From contig JBGCEZ010000023.1 in assembly GCA_045106735.1 (NCBI GenBank), positions 1 to 64,000 on the forward strand: a stretch of 64,000 bases of DNA. Reading direction: 5' to 3'. Position numbers and translations under genes: made by a program. Shown here one piece after another: positions 8,459 to 17,208 of this stretch. The first letter of the stretch is position 1, and each line of letters begins with the position of its first letter. Below the pieces are notes generated by a model. The model did not search any database and was not told the origin of the DNA. It saw nothing but the letters and a program-made list of their open reading frames with translations. The stretch comes from JBGCEZ01 sp045106735. Lineage in GTDB: Bacteria; Planctomycetota; Phycisphaerae; Phycisphaerales; SM1A02.

Positions 8459-11173
8459 ATGTCCATCGCCCCCCTCGTCCGTGAAATCGGCTCCTTGGCC
8501 GCGGCGATCGATCAGTCCGATCTTCCTGGACTCGTCGAACTGCAAGAGAAGCTCGAACTGCTCCTGACAATGGACGACGCCGCCCCGGTCGAGTCGCTGT
8601 CGGAGACCGCCATCGAGCACGCTGGCTCCATCATCCTCCGTGAAGCCGAGGACGAAGCCGCCGCCTTTGAGGCCCTCTGCGCAGCCGTCGACGGCATCAC
8701 CGCGCAGATCGCCTCGGACGGGCCCAATGCCCTCGCCGAAGAAGACATCGACGTCGAGCTGCTGGAGGCATGGCTGTCGGCCACGGTCGACCATCTGGCC
8801 ATCCTCGAATCAACGGCGGTGGGCCTCGAGGGCCCGGGCGACGTCGACGGTGAGCTTCTGGCCGAAGCGCGCCGCATCGTGCACACGATCAAGGGCGAAG
8901 CCGGCTTCCTTTCGCTGGAACTGGTTCGGGTTGCGTGCCACAAGGTCGAGTCCCTCATCGACGCTCGTCTCCAGGCCGATCTTGCGTTCCCCGGAGAGGA
9001 ATTGCTCGCGCTGGTCGACTGGCTCAAGCGCTGCCTCGACGCACTGTCGCGCGACGCACTCGGCGGACTTCCCGATGCCGGACTCCTGCTCGACCAGATT
9101 CGCGTGGCCGCCACGCGGTGCAACGTCGTCGAGCAAAGCGCACTGACCGAACAAGCCGACGCGAGCGGCACATCGTCCGCCCCACCGACCTCGGTCGCAC
9201 CGACCGTCGCCCACGTCCGCTTGCCAATGGAAGCTTCCGGAGCGGCCGACGAAACTCCGCCAGGCAACCATGCCCCTGTCCCGCACGCTTCGTTCGACGA
9301 CCCCGCGCCGGTGACGTACCCCGATGATCTCGGCATGGACGAGAACCTCGGAGACTTCATTGGGGAGGCCCGCGAGCACCTGACGGCGGCCGAAGATGCC
9401 GTCTTGATCCTTGAGCAAACGCCGGAAGAAGCAGAGCCACTGGGCACGGTTTTCCGAGCGTTTCACACCGTCAAGGGCGTGGCCGGATTCATGAACTTGG
9501 TTCCGATCGTGGAACTGGCCCACGAAGCCGAGACACTGCTCGACCACGCACGAAACGGTCGCATCACCCTCGACAGCGACCGCCTCGATTGCGTCCTTCG
9601 CGCGTGCGACATGCTCGAGAGTCTTGTCGCCACCCTCGAAGGCGAGTCAGCTCCCACGTGCGGATCGCTCAACAAACTTGTTTTCGAGCTCCGCCAACAC
9701 CTCCAGGATCCACCGGCCTCGCAGGGGTCGGCCGCGGAGGCTGCGGTGACCGGTGACGCGCCCAACCTCGCGCGAAATGCTGCGGCCGAGCCGAACCGCC
9801 ACCCTGACTCCAACGCTAACGCCAACATCAGCACCGGCACGCCCGCGACTCCGCGTCCGGCTGCCGACGGCTCAACGATCGTCGAACCATCGGCCGCACC
9901 TGCCAAGCTCTCCGCGACAGGCCAAGCAGACGAGAACAAAGCTCGCCGCGCCCGCATCGAATCCACGGTCAAGGTCAGCACGTCTCGGCTCGACAACCTC
10001 GTGACGATGGTCGGCGAGCTGGTCATCGCTCAGCAAATGATCCTGCAAGATCCGTCGATCCAAAGCCTGGATGGCCAACGCGTGCAACGCAACCTATCGC
10101 AGGTCAGCAAGATTGTCCGAGACCTTCAGGGTGTCTCAATGGCCCTGAGCATGGTCCCGGTCAAGTCAACCTTCCAGAAGATGGCCCGGCTCGTGCGAGA
10201 TACCGCAGTGAAGGGCGGCAAGAAGATCGCGTTCGTGATGGAAGGTGAAGACACCGAACTCGACCGCAATGTGGTCGAAGCGATCGGAGATCCGTTGGTC
10301 CACATGATTCGAAACGCATGTGACCACGGAATTGAATCGCCAGATGTCCGCGTTGCCGCCGGAAAATCCGATACCGGATCGCTCTGCCTCTCGGCCTTTC
10401 ATCAGGGCGGATCCATTGTGATCGAGATCCGGGACGACGGCGGCGGCTTGAATCGCGAACGCATCCTGAAGAAGGCAATCGAACGAGGACTCCTCCCCGG
10501 GGATACGGATCCCAGCGATCTCAGCGATTCCGAAATCGACAATCTCATTTTCCAACCCGGATTCTCGACGGCTGAAAAGATCACTGACATTTCCGGCCGC
10601 GGCGTTGGCATGGACGTGGTTCGCAAAAACATCGAGGCCCTTCGCGGCAAGGTCGAGATCACGTCCCGCCCCGGAGAGGGATCCACCTTCAGCATGCGCC
10701 TGCCACTCACGATGGCCATCATCGACGGCATGGTGGTCAGCGTTGGCGATGAGCGTTTCGTGCTGCCCACCCTGGCCATCGAACAGAGCTTCCGGCCGAC
10801 GGCCAAGGATCTTGAATCAACGATGGGCCGTGGCGAGATGGCCCGCGTGCGCGGCAAGCTGCTTCCGATCCATCGCCTGGCGTCGATCTTCGACCTGACG
10901 GCGACAACGACCGACCTCACCGAAGGCCTCCTGCTCGTCATCGAATCGACCGACGGACGATTCTGCCTGTCGGTCGACGAAATCATCGGACAGCAACAAG
11001 TGGTGATCAAAAGCCTCGGCGAAGGCCTCCCGGCGATCCAGGGGGTCGCCGGCGGAGCCATTTTGGGCGACGGCCGCGTCGCGTTGATCTTGGACGTCAT
11101 GGGGCTGAGCTACGCCGCGCGGCGAGAAGCCGAGACGCCCCGGACCCCCGCTCTTTCGGGAATCGAATCATGA
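8459..11173 (+). CDS. cheA: Chemotaxis histidine kinase CheA with two Hpt domains
   Basis: 904 residues. CheA autophosphorylates on an Hpt histidine and passes phosphate to CheY and CheB. Two Hpt sites are seen: RIVHTIKGEAGF (His142) and AFHTVKGVAGF (His336). Then come a Pro/Ala/Thr-rich linker (about 425-490), the dimerisation helices (STSRLDNLVTMVGELVIAQQ), the ATPase domain with the N box HMIRNACDHGIESP (His615-Asn619 region) and G boxes DDGGGLNRERIL and GRGVGMDVV, and a C-terminal CheW-like domain from about 755. The ATG at 8459 (MSIAPLVREIG) follows GGAG. Its stop overlaps cheW by ATGA. Two Hpt domains in one CheA is less usual. Confidence 0.95.
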   Translation: MSIAPLVREIGSLAAAIDQSDLPGLVELQEKLELLLTMDDAAPVESLSETAIEHAGSIILREAEDEAAAFEALCAAVDGITAQIASDGPNALAEEDIDVELLEAWLSATVDHLAILESTAVGLEGPGDVDGELLAEARRIVHTIKGEAGFLSLELVRVACHKVESLIDARLQADLAFPGEELLALVDWLKRCLDALSRDALGGLPDAGLLLDQIRVAATRCNVVEQSALTEQADASGTSSAPPTSVAPTVAHVRLPMEASGAADETPPGNHAPVPHASFDDPAPVTYPDDLGMDENLGDFIGEAREHLTAAEDAVLILEQTPEEAEPLGTVFRAFHTVKGVAGFMNLVPIVELAHEAETLLDHARNGRITLDSDRLDCVLRACDMLESLVATLEGESAPTCGSLNKLVFELRQHLQDPPASQGSAAEAAVTGDAPNLARNAAAEPNRHPDSNANANISTGTPATPRPAADGSTIVEPSAAPAKLSATGQADENKARRARIESTVKVSTSRLDNLVTMVGELVIAQQMILQDPSIQSLDGQRVQRNLSQVSKIVRDLQGVSMALSMVPVKSTFQKMARLVRDTAVKGGKKIAFVMEGEDTELDRNVVEAIGDPLVHMIRNACDHGIESPDVRVAAGKSDTGSLCLSAFHQGGSIVIEIRDDGGGLNRERILKKAIERGLLPGDTDPSDLSDSEIDNLIFQPGFSTAEKITDISGRGVGMDVVRKNIEALRGKVEITSRPGEGSTFSMRLPLTMAIIDGMVVSVGDERFVLPTLAIEQSFRPTAKDLESTMGRGEMARVRGKLLPIHRLASIFDLTATTTDLTEGLLLVIESTDGRFCLSVDEIIGQQQVVIKSLGEGLPAIQGVAGGAILGDGRVALILDVMGLSYAARREAETPRTPALSGIES

Positions 11174-11745
11174 ATACGCCGCAAGCGTCTCCCGCATCAT
11201 CTCCCACGGCCGCGTCCAGTTCGCCGCAGGAACTCGTGATCGACGGCGCCGGGAGTGACACGGGGAACAAGTTTCTTACGTTTACCCTCGGCCCGGAAGA
11301 ATATGGCTTCGAAATTCTGAACGTGCGAGAGATCATCGGCGTGGTCGACATCACCCCGCTGCCGCAGTCTCCCGACTACGTCCGCGGAGTCATCAACCTG
11401 CGGGGCCGGATCATCCCGGTCATGGAATTGCGCACGCGATTCGGACTGGACACCATTCCCTACGACGAAGAGACCTGCATCATCGTCCTCGAGGTCAGCG
11501 ACGAAGAGAATGACGAAGCATTCCAAATGGGCGTCGTCGTCGACACGGTCAACGAGGTTCTCGACATTCCAACCGGGTCGATCGATCCGACCCCTCGTTT
11601 CGGCAGCACGCTCGACACCAACTTCATTTTCGGATTGGGAAAGGCTCGTGATCGTGTGGTCACCTTGCTGGAAGTAGAAGCCGTCCTGGCCGGCGAGATT
11701 CAAGACCTCACCGGCGAGTCCGACGAGTTCGCCGACGCCGCGTGA
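11170..11745 (+). CDS. cheW: Chemotaxis adaptor CheW
   Basis: 191 residues. CheW couples receptors to CheA. After a Ser/Pro/Ala-rich N-terminal segment of about 30 residues comes the CheW fold: FLTFTLGPEEYGFEILNVRE, then SPDYVRGVINLRGRIIPVME with the receptor-binding arginine of NLRGR, then MGVVVDTVNEVLDI. It starts inside the cheA stop (ATGA) and ends inside the proposed cheR start (GTGA), so it is part of one tightly coupled unit. Confidence 0.95.
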   Translation: MNTPQASPASSPTAASSSPQELVIDGAGSDTGNKFLTFTLGPEEYGFEILNVREIIGVVDITPLPQSPDYVRGVINLRGRIIPVMELRTRFGLDTIPYDEETCIIVLEVSDEENDEAFQMGVVVDTVNEVLDIPTGSIDPTPRFGSTLDTNFIFGLGKARDRVVTLLEVEAVLAGEIQDLTGESDEFADAA

Positions 11746-12698
11746 GCGCCGTGATCCGCGCGAGCAGCCAGAACGCATCCTTGGATGCCGATGAACGCAC
11801 GTCGCCATGGCCCGCGTCGCCGCACGTTCCTTTCCTGGCCACCAGCCGATCGTTCCCCCCCAGGGAGTCTCCCCTCATGACCCTCGTCACCGACGAACAA
11901 TTCAGTCGCATCTCGGCCGCGGCGCGGCTGACGTGGGGACTGGAGATGCCCGAGCGAAAACGAGGACTGGTCGAGTCCCGCTTGGGGGCGATGCTTCGTG
12001 ATCACCCTGATATTTCGATCGACACGCTCCTGGAACGCGCGTTCGGCGCGCAGGACCCGGAACTGTTGCGAGATCTGTTCGACGCCCTGTCGACCAATGT
12101 CACCAACTTCCACCGTGAACCTGAGTCATTTGAGTGGTTGGCCAGCCAACGCTGGGGACCCTTGGCCGCGTCCGCCCCGCCACTTCCGGAACGAAAACTT
12201 CGCATTTGGTGCTCCGCCTGCTCGACCGGGCCCGAACCGTACACCCTGGCCATGCAACTCGCCGGCTTCTTCGATACCAGCTGGGATGTTCGCATCTTGG
12301 CGTCCGACTACTCAACCCAAGCATTACGCCAAGCCAAGTCGGGCACCTATTCTTCGGAAGAACTCAGTTCCCTCAGTGCGTCTGAACGCAGCCAGTGGTT
12401 CAGCACGACAGGCCCCGATCGATTCACCGTCGATCCAGCCTTACGCGCACGTGTCACGTTTCGCCGCATCAACCTCATGGATGAATGGCGGATCCGAGGA
12501 CCATTCGACGCCATCCTGTGCCGAAACGTCATGATCTACTTTTCACGGGACACGCGAGAGCGTCTGGTCAATCGAAAGGCGTCGCTCCTCGGCGCCAACG
12601 GTGTTCTGGTCGTTGGGTGTTCCGAGAGCCTCTCGGGCATCGGCAGCCGCCTGCGATCAGTCTTTCCCGCGATCTACGTGCGGAGTGACGACTCATGA
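11742..12698 (+). CDS. cheR: Chemotaxis methyltransferase CheR
   Basis: Up to 318 residues. CheR methylates receptor glutamates using S-adenosylmethionine. The N-terminal helical domain (LTWGLEMPERKRGLVESRLGA) is followed by the SAM-binding motif IWCSACSTGPEPYTLAM and the conserved DAILCRNVMIYF. The GTG at 11742 overlaps the cheW stop like the other junctions here. An ATG at 11877 (MTLVTDEQF) with GGGAG upstream would give a more usual 273 residues, so the first 45 residues, which look disordered, may not be translated. The third-position GC of that segment is high, so I kept the longer form. The end overlaps cheD by ATGA. Confidence 0.92.
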   Translation: MSAVIRASSQNASLDADERTSPWPASPHVPFLATSRSFPPRESPLMTLVTDEQFSRISAAARLTWGLEMPERKRGLVESRLGAMLRDHPDISIDTLLERAFGAQDPELLRDLFDALSTNVTNFHREPESFEWLASQRWGPLAASAPPLPERKLRIWCSACSTGPEPYTLAMQLAGFFDTSWDVRILASDYSTQALRQAKSGTYSSEELSSLSASERSQWFSTTGPDRFTVDPALRARVTFRRINLMDEWRIRGPFDAILCRNVMIYFSRDTRERLVNRKASLLGANGVLVVGCSESLSGIGSRLRSVFPAIYVRSDDS

Positions 12699-13252
12699 CA
12701 TCCGCTCCGGGAACGTCCCAGATGACCGCCGCCGCAGGTGTCAAGCTTCCATCCGAGCGTCCGGCGATTCGACACAATGTCGGCGTCGCTGACATGAGCG
12801 TTGAATCGGGCCCGGACGCCGAGATCGCCACGCACGCGCTTGGCTCTTGTATTGGCGTCACGATTTGGGACCCCGTCGCCCGAGTGGGCGGCATGCTTCA
12901 CTTCATGTTGCCACTGTCTTCGACCAACAAGGAAAAGGCCAGATCAACGCCGGCGATGTTCGCGGACACCGGTGTCCCCCTGTTGTTCCGCCGGGCGTAC
13001 GAACTCGGAGCGACGAAGGAACGGTTGATTGTCTGCGCCGCCGGCGGCGCGGAAGTGATGGGCGGTGAATCGCAATTCCGAATCGGCTCACGCAACCGCA
13101 CGGTCTTGCGCAAGCTCTTCTGGAAGAACAACGTGATGATTCAGTCTGAGGACTGCGGCGGGAACGACTGCCGCGCCATGAGCCTCTCCTTGACCGATGG
13201 AACGGTGTCCATTCGCCACCGTGGAATGACGAGGACGCTATGGGCAGCCTGA
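12695..13252 (+). CDS. cheD: Receptor glutamine deamidase CheD
   Basis: 185 residues. CheD deamidates receptor glutamines and can be controlled by CheC/CheX-type phosphatases. The catalytic set is visible in THALGSCIGVTIWDP and GGMLHFMLP: Cys52 as nucleophile, His69, and Thr46. The C-terminal part KLFWKNNVMIQSEDCGGN is typical. The first 30 residues are extra. It starts within the cheR stop and overlaps the next gene (13240) by 13 bases. Confidence 0.95.
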   Translation: MTSAPGTSQMTAAAGVKLPSERPAIRHNVGVADMSVESGPDAEIATHALGSCIGVTIWDPVARVGGMLHFMLPLSSTNKEKARSTPAMFADTGVPLLFRRAYELGATKERLIVCAAGGAEVMGGESQFRIGSRNRTVLRKLFWKNNVMIQSEDCGGNDCRAMSLSLTDGTVSIRHRGMTRTLWAA

Positions 13253-14358
13253 GCCAGATTCTGGACAACATCGACGACGTGCCGGCGCTGCCAGACTCCG
13301 CGCCGGCCCTCATCACCGCGTTGATGGCCGAAGAACCGAATCTGAAGCGGATCATCGAGATCATCCGCCGCGACGAGGGCCTGACGACCGCGATCCTGCG
13401 CCGGGCCAATTCCGCTGCATGGGGAGTCCCGGGACGGACGTTCGACATCGGCCAGAGCGTCCGCCGGCTGGGTGTACGTCCGCTGATTCGAATGGCCCTG
13501 GAAACCCAAGTCGGCTCCGGCATGCTGGAGGCCGGCACGGCGTACGGCCTCCAACGCCTCGCCGCGTGGCGCGGCGCCTTGTTCGGCGGTTTGGCGGCCG
13601 AATTCCTCGCCGAAACTGAACCCGAACGCACCGGCGGTATCGAGCCGGGACTTGCGTTCTCGACCGGGCTGCTCCGAGACATCGGCAAGTTGGTCATCGA
13701 CCAGTTGGTTCTGAAGAACCCAGACAACACGATCGATCCTGGCGCGGCCACGGCAGAAGCGGTCGATGACGTCGACGGCGATGCCGCCGCCCAAGGCCGC
13801 GCGGAACGTGTTCCGCCGCCCCCGCCGCCACTCCCGGATACGTCTTTCCTTGAAGTCGAGCGCGATCGATTCGGAGCGGACCATGCCGCCCTCGGCGCGG
13901 AGTTGGCCACGCGATGGAAGCTCCCCGACGAGATGATCAGCGCGATCGCCGCCCACCACGAGCCAGCACCACCTGGCGACGCTGCCCATTCGTCCCTCCA
14001 CGACCTCATCCATGCAGCCGACACCATGAGCCTTTGGGCCGGCTTGGCCATCGGGCACGACGGCCTCCGCTATCCGGTCGCCACGCATGTCCAGCGCGGC
14101 TTGCTCCGAAGCCCGCGCCGGGTTGAATCTTGGATGGCCGAAGTGTGGACCCGGTACGGCTCAGTGACGAGCGAACTCGATCCTCAAGCGACCGACGCGA
14201 ACGCAAACTCCGGCAGTCTCGCCCTCGCGCTCAACGGTTCCCTTGCCCAGCCCACCCGAAGCGATAATCCCGTCACGGCACCCGACAACGGCTCCGGAGA
14301 CGCTCCGCCCGCCCGAACGCCAGATGCCCCGGCCACTCCGGGAAGGAATGCCGCATGA
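13240..14358 (+). CDS. HDOD domain protein
   Basis: 372 residues with an HDOD domain (HD-related output domain): LPDSAPALITALMAEEP at the start, DEGLTTAILRRANSAAWG, RDIGKLVIDQLV at about residue 145, and AAHHEPAPPGDAAH in the second half. HDOD proteins lack the full metal set of HD phosphohydrolases and act in signalling. A Pro-rich insert (about 185-195) and a disordered Asn/Ala/Pro-rich C-terminus flank the domain. Its place between cheD and the CheY-like gene, with overlaps at both ends (13 bases and ATGA), ties it to the chemosensory pathway, perhaps as an output or regulator. Confidence 0.85.
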   Translation: MGSLSQILDNIDDVPALPDSAPALITALMAEEPNLKRIIEIIRRDEGLTTAILRRANSAAWGVPGRTFDIGQSVRRLGVRPLIRMALETQVGSGMLEAGTAYGLQRLAAWRGALFGGLAAEFLAETEPERTGGIEPGLAFSTGLLRDIGKLVIDQLVLKNPDNTIDPGAATAEAVDDVDGDAAAQGRAERVPPPPPPLPDTSFLEVERDRFGADHAALGAELATRWKLPDEMISAIAAHHEPAPPGDAAHSSLHDLIHAADTMSLWAGLAIGHDGLRYPVATHVQRGLLRSPRRVESWMAEVWTRYGSVTSELDPQATDANANSGSLALALNGSLAQPTRSDNPVTAPDNGSGDAPPARTPDAPATPGRNAA

Positions 14359-14735
14359 ACTGCCGAGTATTGATCGTCGACGATTCCCCGATTCTCCGGG
14401 CCGCGATCCGCAAGGTGGTCCGGCTCGCGGGAATCGACAACGCAAACATCGATGACGCCGGCGACGGCCGAGAAGCGCTGATCCGGCTCGAAGCGGCACC
14501 CGCAGATCTCGTGTTGCTCGATATCAACATGCCGGTCATGAACGGTGAGGAATTCGTGGAAGCCTTGCGGGCTCGCCCCGACATGGCCGACACCCGCGTG
14601 GTGATCGTCAGCACCGAATCCAACCGCGCGCGGCTCGACCATCTCCGCCGACTCGGGGTCACCGACCGCCTCCAGAAGCCATTCGAACCCGAAGACCTTG
14701 CCGCCATCGTCCAACAGAACCTGAGGGCCGCCTGA
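14355..14735 (+). CDS. CheY-like single-domain response regulator
   Basis: 126 residues, only a receiver domain. The acidic pair is at Asp9-Asp10 (IVDDSPILR), the phosphoacceptor is Asp56 (LVLLDINMPVMNG), the switch Thr/Ser is in VVIVSTES, and the conserved lysine is in LQKPFEP (Lys108). There is no output domain, so it probably carries phosphate from CheA to a target such as a motor, the HDOD protein or the CheX-like protein. It is coupled by ATGA to the HDOD gene and by one base (TGATG) to the next gene. Confidence 0.93.
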   Translation: MNCRVLIVDDSPILRAAIRKVVRLAGIDNANIDDAGDGREALIRLEAAPADLVLLDINMPVMNGEEFVEALRARPDMADTRVVIVSTESNRARLDHLRRLGVTDRLQKPFEPEDLAAIVQQNLRAA

Positions 14736-15241
14736 TGCAAGCACCCGATCCCTTCACGCTCGGAACCATGGCCGTCGACGCACTTGAACGGATCGCGTTC
14801 ATCATGAGCGAAGTCTCCGAGATCGAAGATCTTCCGGAGCCATTGACGCCAACGCGATGTGCCCGCATTTCCATCAGCGGCGTCGCAGAGGGGCGAATCT
14901 GGCTCGAGTCGGATGACGCGTTCGTGTGCGAACTCGCGGCGGGCATGCTGGGCAACGAACCCGAAGAGACCGACGCGGACACCGAGGGCCAGATGGCCCT
15001 GGCCGAGCTGGCCAACATCGTCGGCGGCTCGCTCGCCGAAGCTCTTGGCGGAGCCGATCACGAACATCGCCTTGGTCTCCCCGAATCGGTCGACGGAGAG
15101 GGACCGGCCACCGCCGATGGGAACGCGACCGCTGATGCAGATGCAAAGCCCGACGGACATCTGGAAACCCACGTGGTGGCTGAGCTCGGCACGCTGCGGA
15201 TGACATGGGTTCCCGTCTCTTCGAATCGCGCCGCCGCCTGA
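14735..15241 (+). CDS. CheX/CheC-like chemotaxis phosphatase
   Basis: 168 residues resembling the CheC/CheX/FliY group, which dephosphorylates CheY-P and can bind CheD. The key helix ALAELANIVGGSLAEALGG fits the E..N motif (Glu and Asn in ELANIVGG); such proteins typically have one or two of these helices, and here one is clear. A low-complexity Asp/Ala/Gly stretch (about 125-145) interrupts the C-terminal part. The position after a CheY-like gene in the same transcription unit supports the call. The alternative is a non-enzymatic CheX-fold protein. Confidence 0.7.
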   Translation: MQAPDPFTLGTMAVDALERIAFIMSEVSEIEDLPEPLTPTRCARISISGVAEGRIWLESDDAFVCELAAGMLGNEPEETDADTEGQMALAELANIVGGSLAEALGGADHEHRLGLPESVDGEGPATADGNATADADAKPDGHLETHVVAELGTLRMTWVPVSSNRAAA

Positions 15242-15342
15242 GATCACCCGATCCCAACCGCCCAGCCCCGATGGCCATGCCCGCCCACTCTGACCGCGTC
15301 GCATCCCCATTCGCCCGGCTTCGACTCGTTCAACGCTGCCCG

Positions 15343-15394
15343 CTTCGTCTTGCCCGCGACGTCTTGCCCGCTTCGTCTTGCCCGCGTCGTCCCG
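15343..15394. repeat. 14-bp tandem repeat, 3.7 units
   Basis: Copies of CTTCGTCTTGCCCG / CGACGTCTTGCCCG in the 299-base gap between the CheX-like gene and cheB. A polypyrimidine stretch with CCCACT/CCCACA motifs follows at about 15475-15515. The gap breaks the otherwise overlapping gene chain, so cheB may have its own promoter here or translation may re-initiate. Confidence 0.7.
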
Positions 15395-15540
15395 TTCGCG
15401 ATGTTCTGCCGGTGCCATTCCGGCGCACTTCGCGTTGACGCGTTCCGCCCACCCCACGAGTCACCCCCGCACGCTCTCTCTCTCCCACTCCCACTCCCAC
15501 ACCCACACCCGCCGCCTCTTGATTCCCCTGCACGACCACC

Positions 15541-16893
15541 ATGACTCCTGACGTCCGCGTCCTCATCATCGACGACTCTCCGCTGATCCGGCGAATGCTC
15601 CGCCGAGGACTTCACGCGCGCCCCGGTGTATCGGTCGTTGGCGAAGCCATGGACCCGATTCAGGCTCGCGATCGCATTGATGAGCTCTCGCCCGATGCAA
15701 TCACCCTCGATCTCGAGATGCCGCGCGAGGACGGGCTGACGTTCCTTCGCCACCTCTTCGCCGAGCGGCCGATTCCGACGGTCGTCCTCAGTGCGTTGAT
15801 CCGACAGAATCCGCGCCTGGCCATGGAGTGTTTGGAAGCCGGCGCGATCGGCGTCCTGGAGAAGCCGCAACGGGCCGATGACTTTCCCGCGGTGATTGAA
15901 GAGCTGTCCGCATTGTTGGCCGGTTGCAGCAAGACGCCGATGCATCCGGCGCGAATCCGTTCGAATCCGCGAGCGTTCGACCGTACGGTCTTCCCGGCGG
16001 CCGATGAACCGTCGCGCCCAGGACGCACCACGGACCCAGCCCCGGACGCGAGCGACGCCGGCGTTCCGATTGGCCACCGGACCGGTCCGCCGCTGGAACG
16101 TCGCTTCGACCGTGAACGCGTTTCGCAAACACAACGCGACCACTCCGGAGAGCCGGCTCCTCCGGCCGACGGCGCTCGCTCGGCGGCGTTGCCCGCCGAA
16201 GCGCCGCGAGTCCGATCTCCGAAGGTCTCGCATCCCCCCCATCAGGCCACGCCGGAACCGATCGGCACGCCGAATCCGGCCACGCCGCGGACACTGTCGT
16301 CGGGACCCGGTCGACCGCTGGTCGTGATCGGTTCGTCCACCGGCGGAACGGAAGTGCTTCGGTCGATCATGTCGCAACTCCCGGCGACGGCTCCGGCCAT
16401 CCTCGTGGTGCAACACATGCCGCCAGAATTCACCGCGGCGTTCGCCGAGCGCCTCGACCAAGTCTCCTCGCTCGAGGTCCGCGAGGCGGCCGAAGGCGAC
16501 CGCGTGATGCCCGGCCGGGTGCTCATTGCTCCCGGGGCGCGCCATCTTGCCCTGGCATCGAACGGAGACCAGATGCTCGTGCGTATCGAAGATGGGCCGC
16601 CGATCGACCACCATCGCCCGAGCGTGGCCCGCTTGTTCAACACGACCTGTATGGCGGCAACCGGGCCAGTCCTGGCCGTCATGCTGACTGGCATGGGCAA
16701 TGATGGCGCGGATGCGATGCTTCGGCTTCGGCAACATGGCGCGAAAACCGTCGCCCAATGCGAATCGAGCTGCGTGGTCTACGGCATGCCACGGGCAGCC
16801 ATGCACAACGGTGGCGCGGCCGCGGCCGCCGATCCCGCCGCGATCACGGCGATGATCGCGGCGTTCGGCCGCTCGAGACACGCGTCGCGCTGA
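15541..16893 (+). CDS. cheB: Chemotaxis methylesterase CheB
   Basis: 450 residues; the usual length is about 350. The receiver domain has Asp57 as phosphoacceptor (AITLDLEMPREDG). The C-terminal methylesterase domain shows the triad Ser266 (VIGSSTGGTEVL), His292 (VVQHMPPEF) and Asp388 (TGMGNDGADAM). The linker between the domains (about residues 130-255) is far longer than usual and Pro/Arg/Ala-rich, another low-complexity expansion. It demethylates or deamidates receptors when phosphorylated by CheA, opposing CheR. It is the last gene of the che cluster. Confidence 0.95.
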   Translation: MTPDVRVLIIDDSPLIRRMLRRGLHARPGVSVVGEAMDPIQARDRIDELSPDAITLDLEMPREDGLTFLRHLFAERPIPTVVLSALIRQNPRLAMECLEAGAIGVLEKPQRADDFPAVIEELSALLAGCSKTPMHPARIRSNPRAFDRTVFPAADEPSRPGRTTDPAPDASDAGVPIGHRTGPPLERRFDRERVSQTQRDHSGEPAPPADGARSAALPAEAPRVRSPKVSHPPHQATPEPIGTPNPATPRTLSSGPGRPLVVIGSSTGGTEVLRSIMSQLPATAPAILVVQHMPPEFTAAFAERLDQVSSLEVREAAEGDRVMPGRVLIAPGARHLALASNGDQMLVRIEDGPPIDHHRPSVARLFNTTCMAATGPVLAVMLTGMGNDGADAMLRLRQHGAKTVAQCESSCVVYGMPRAAMHNGGAAAAADPAAITAMIAAFGRSRHASR

Positions 16894-17208
16894 ACCGCAT
16901 CGAGAAATGGGGGCTACGGTCCGGACCCCCCGGTTCCGACCGCAAACGGCATCCGCTGTCCCCGGATCGGAGCCATGCGTCCGACGTCCCGCACCCGCGC
17001 GACCCGCACACGCGATACCGGCACGCTCAAACGCACGCACGCACACGCACGCACGCACGCACGCACGCGCACATACGTACGCACGCAGACCACGAGGCTC
17101 GCAACCCGAACGCCGCGACCCGAGACACACTCTTTCGAAACGCGAACTCCCGCGGGATACCGATGCCCCGACCACCCAGAGCCACCTCGCTGCCACCGAG
17201 GCGCGGCG
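16894..17208. other. Convergent intergenic region with ACGC microsatellite
   Basis: 315 bases between the ends of cheB and the cysteine desulfurase. The main feature is an ACGC microsatellite at 17031-17088. No T-tailed terminator hairpin was seen. Confidence 0.5.
17031..17088. repeat. ACGC tetranucleotide microsatellite
   Basis: About 14 copies of ACGC with a few interruptions (CACA, CATACGTA). It is an alternating purine-pyrimidine tract, of the kind that can adopt Z-DNA, located between two convergent genes. Confidence 0.85.
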
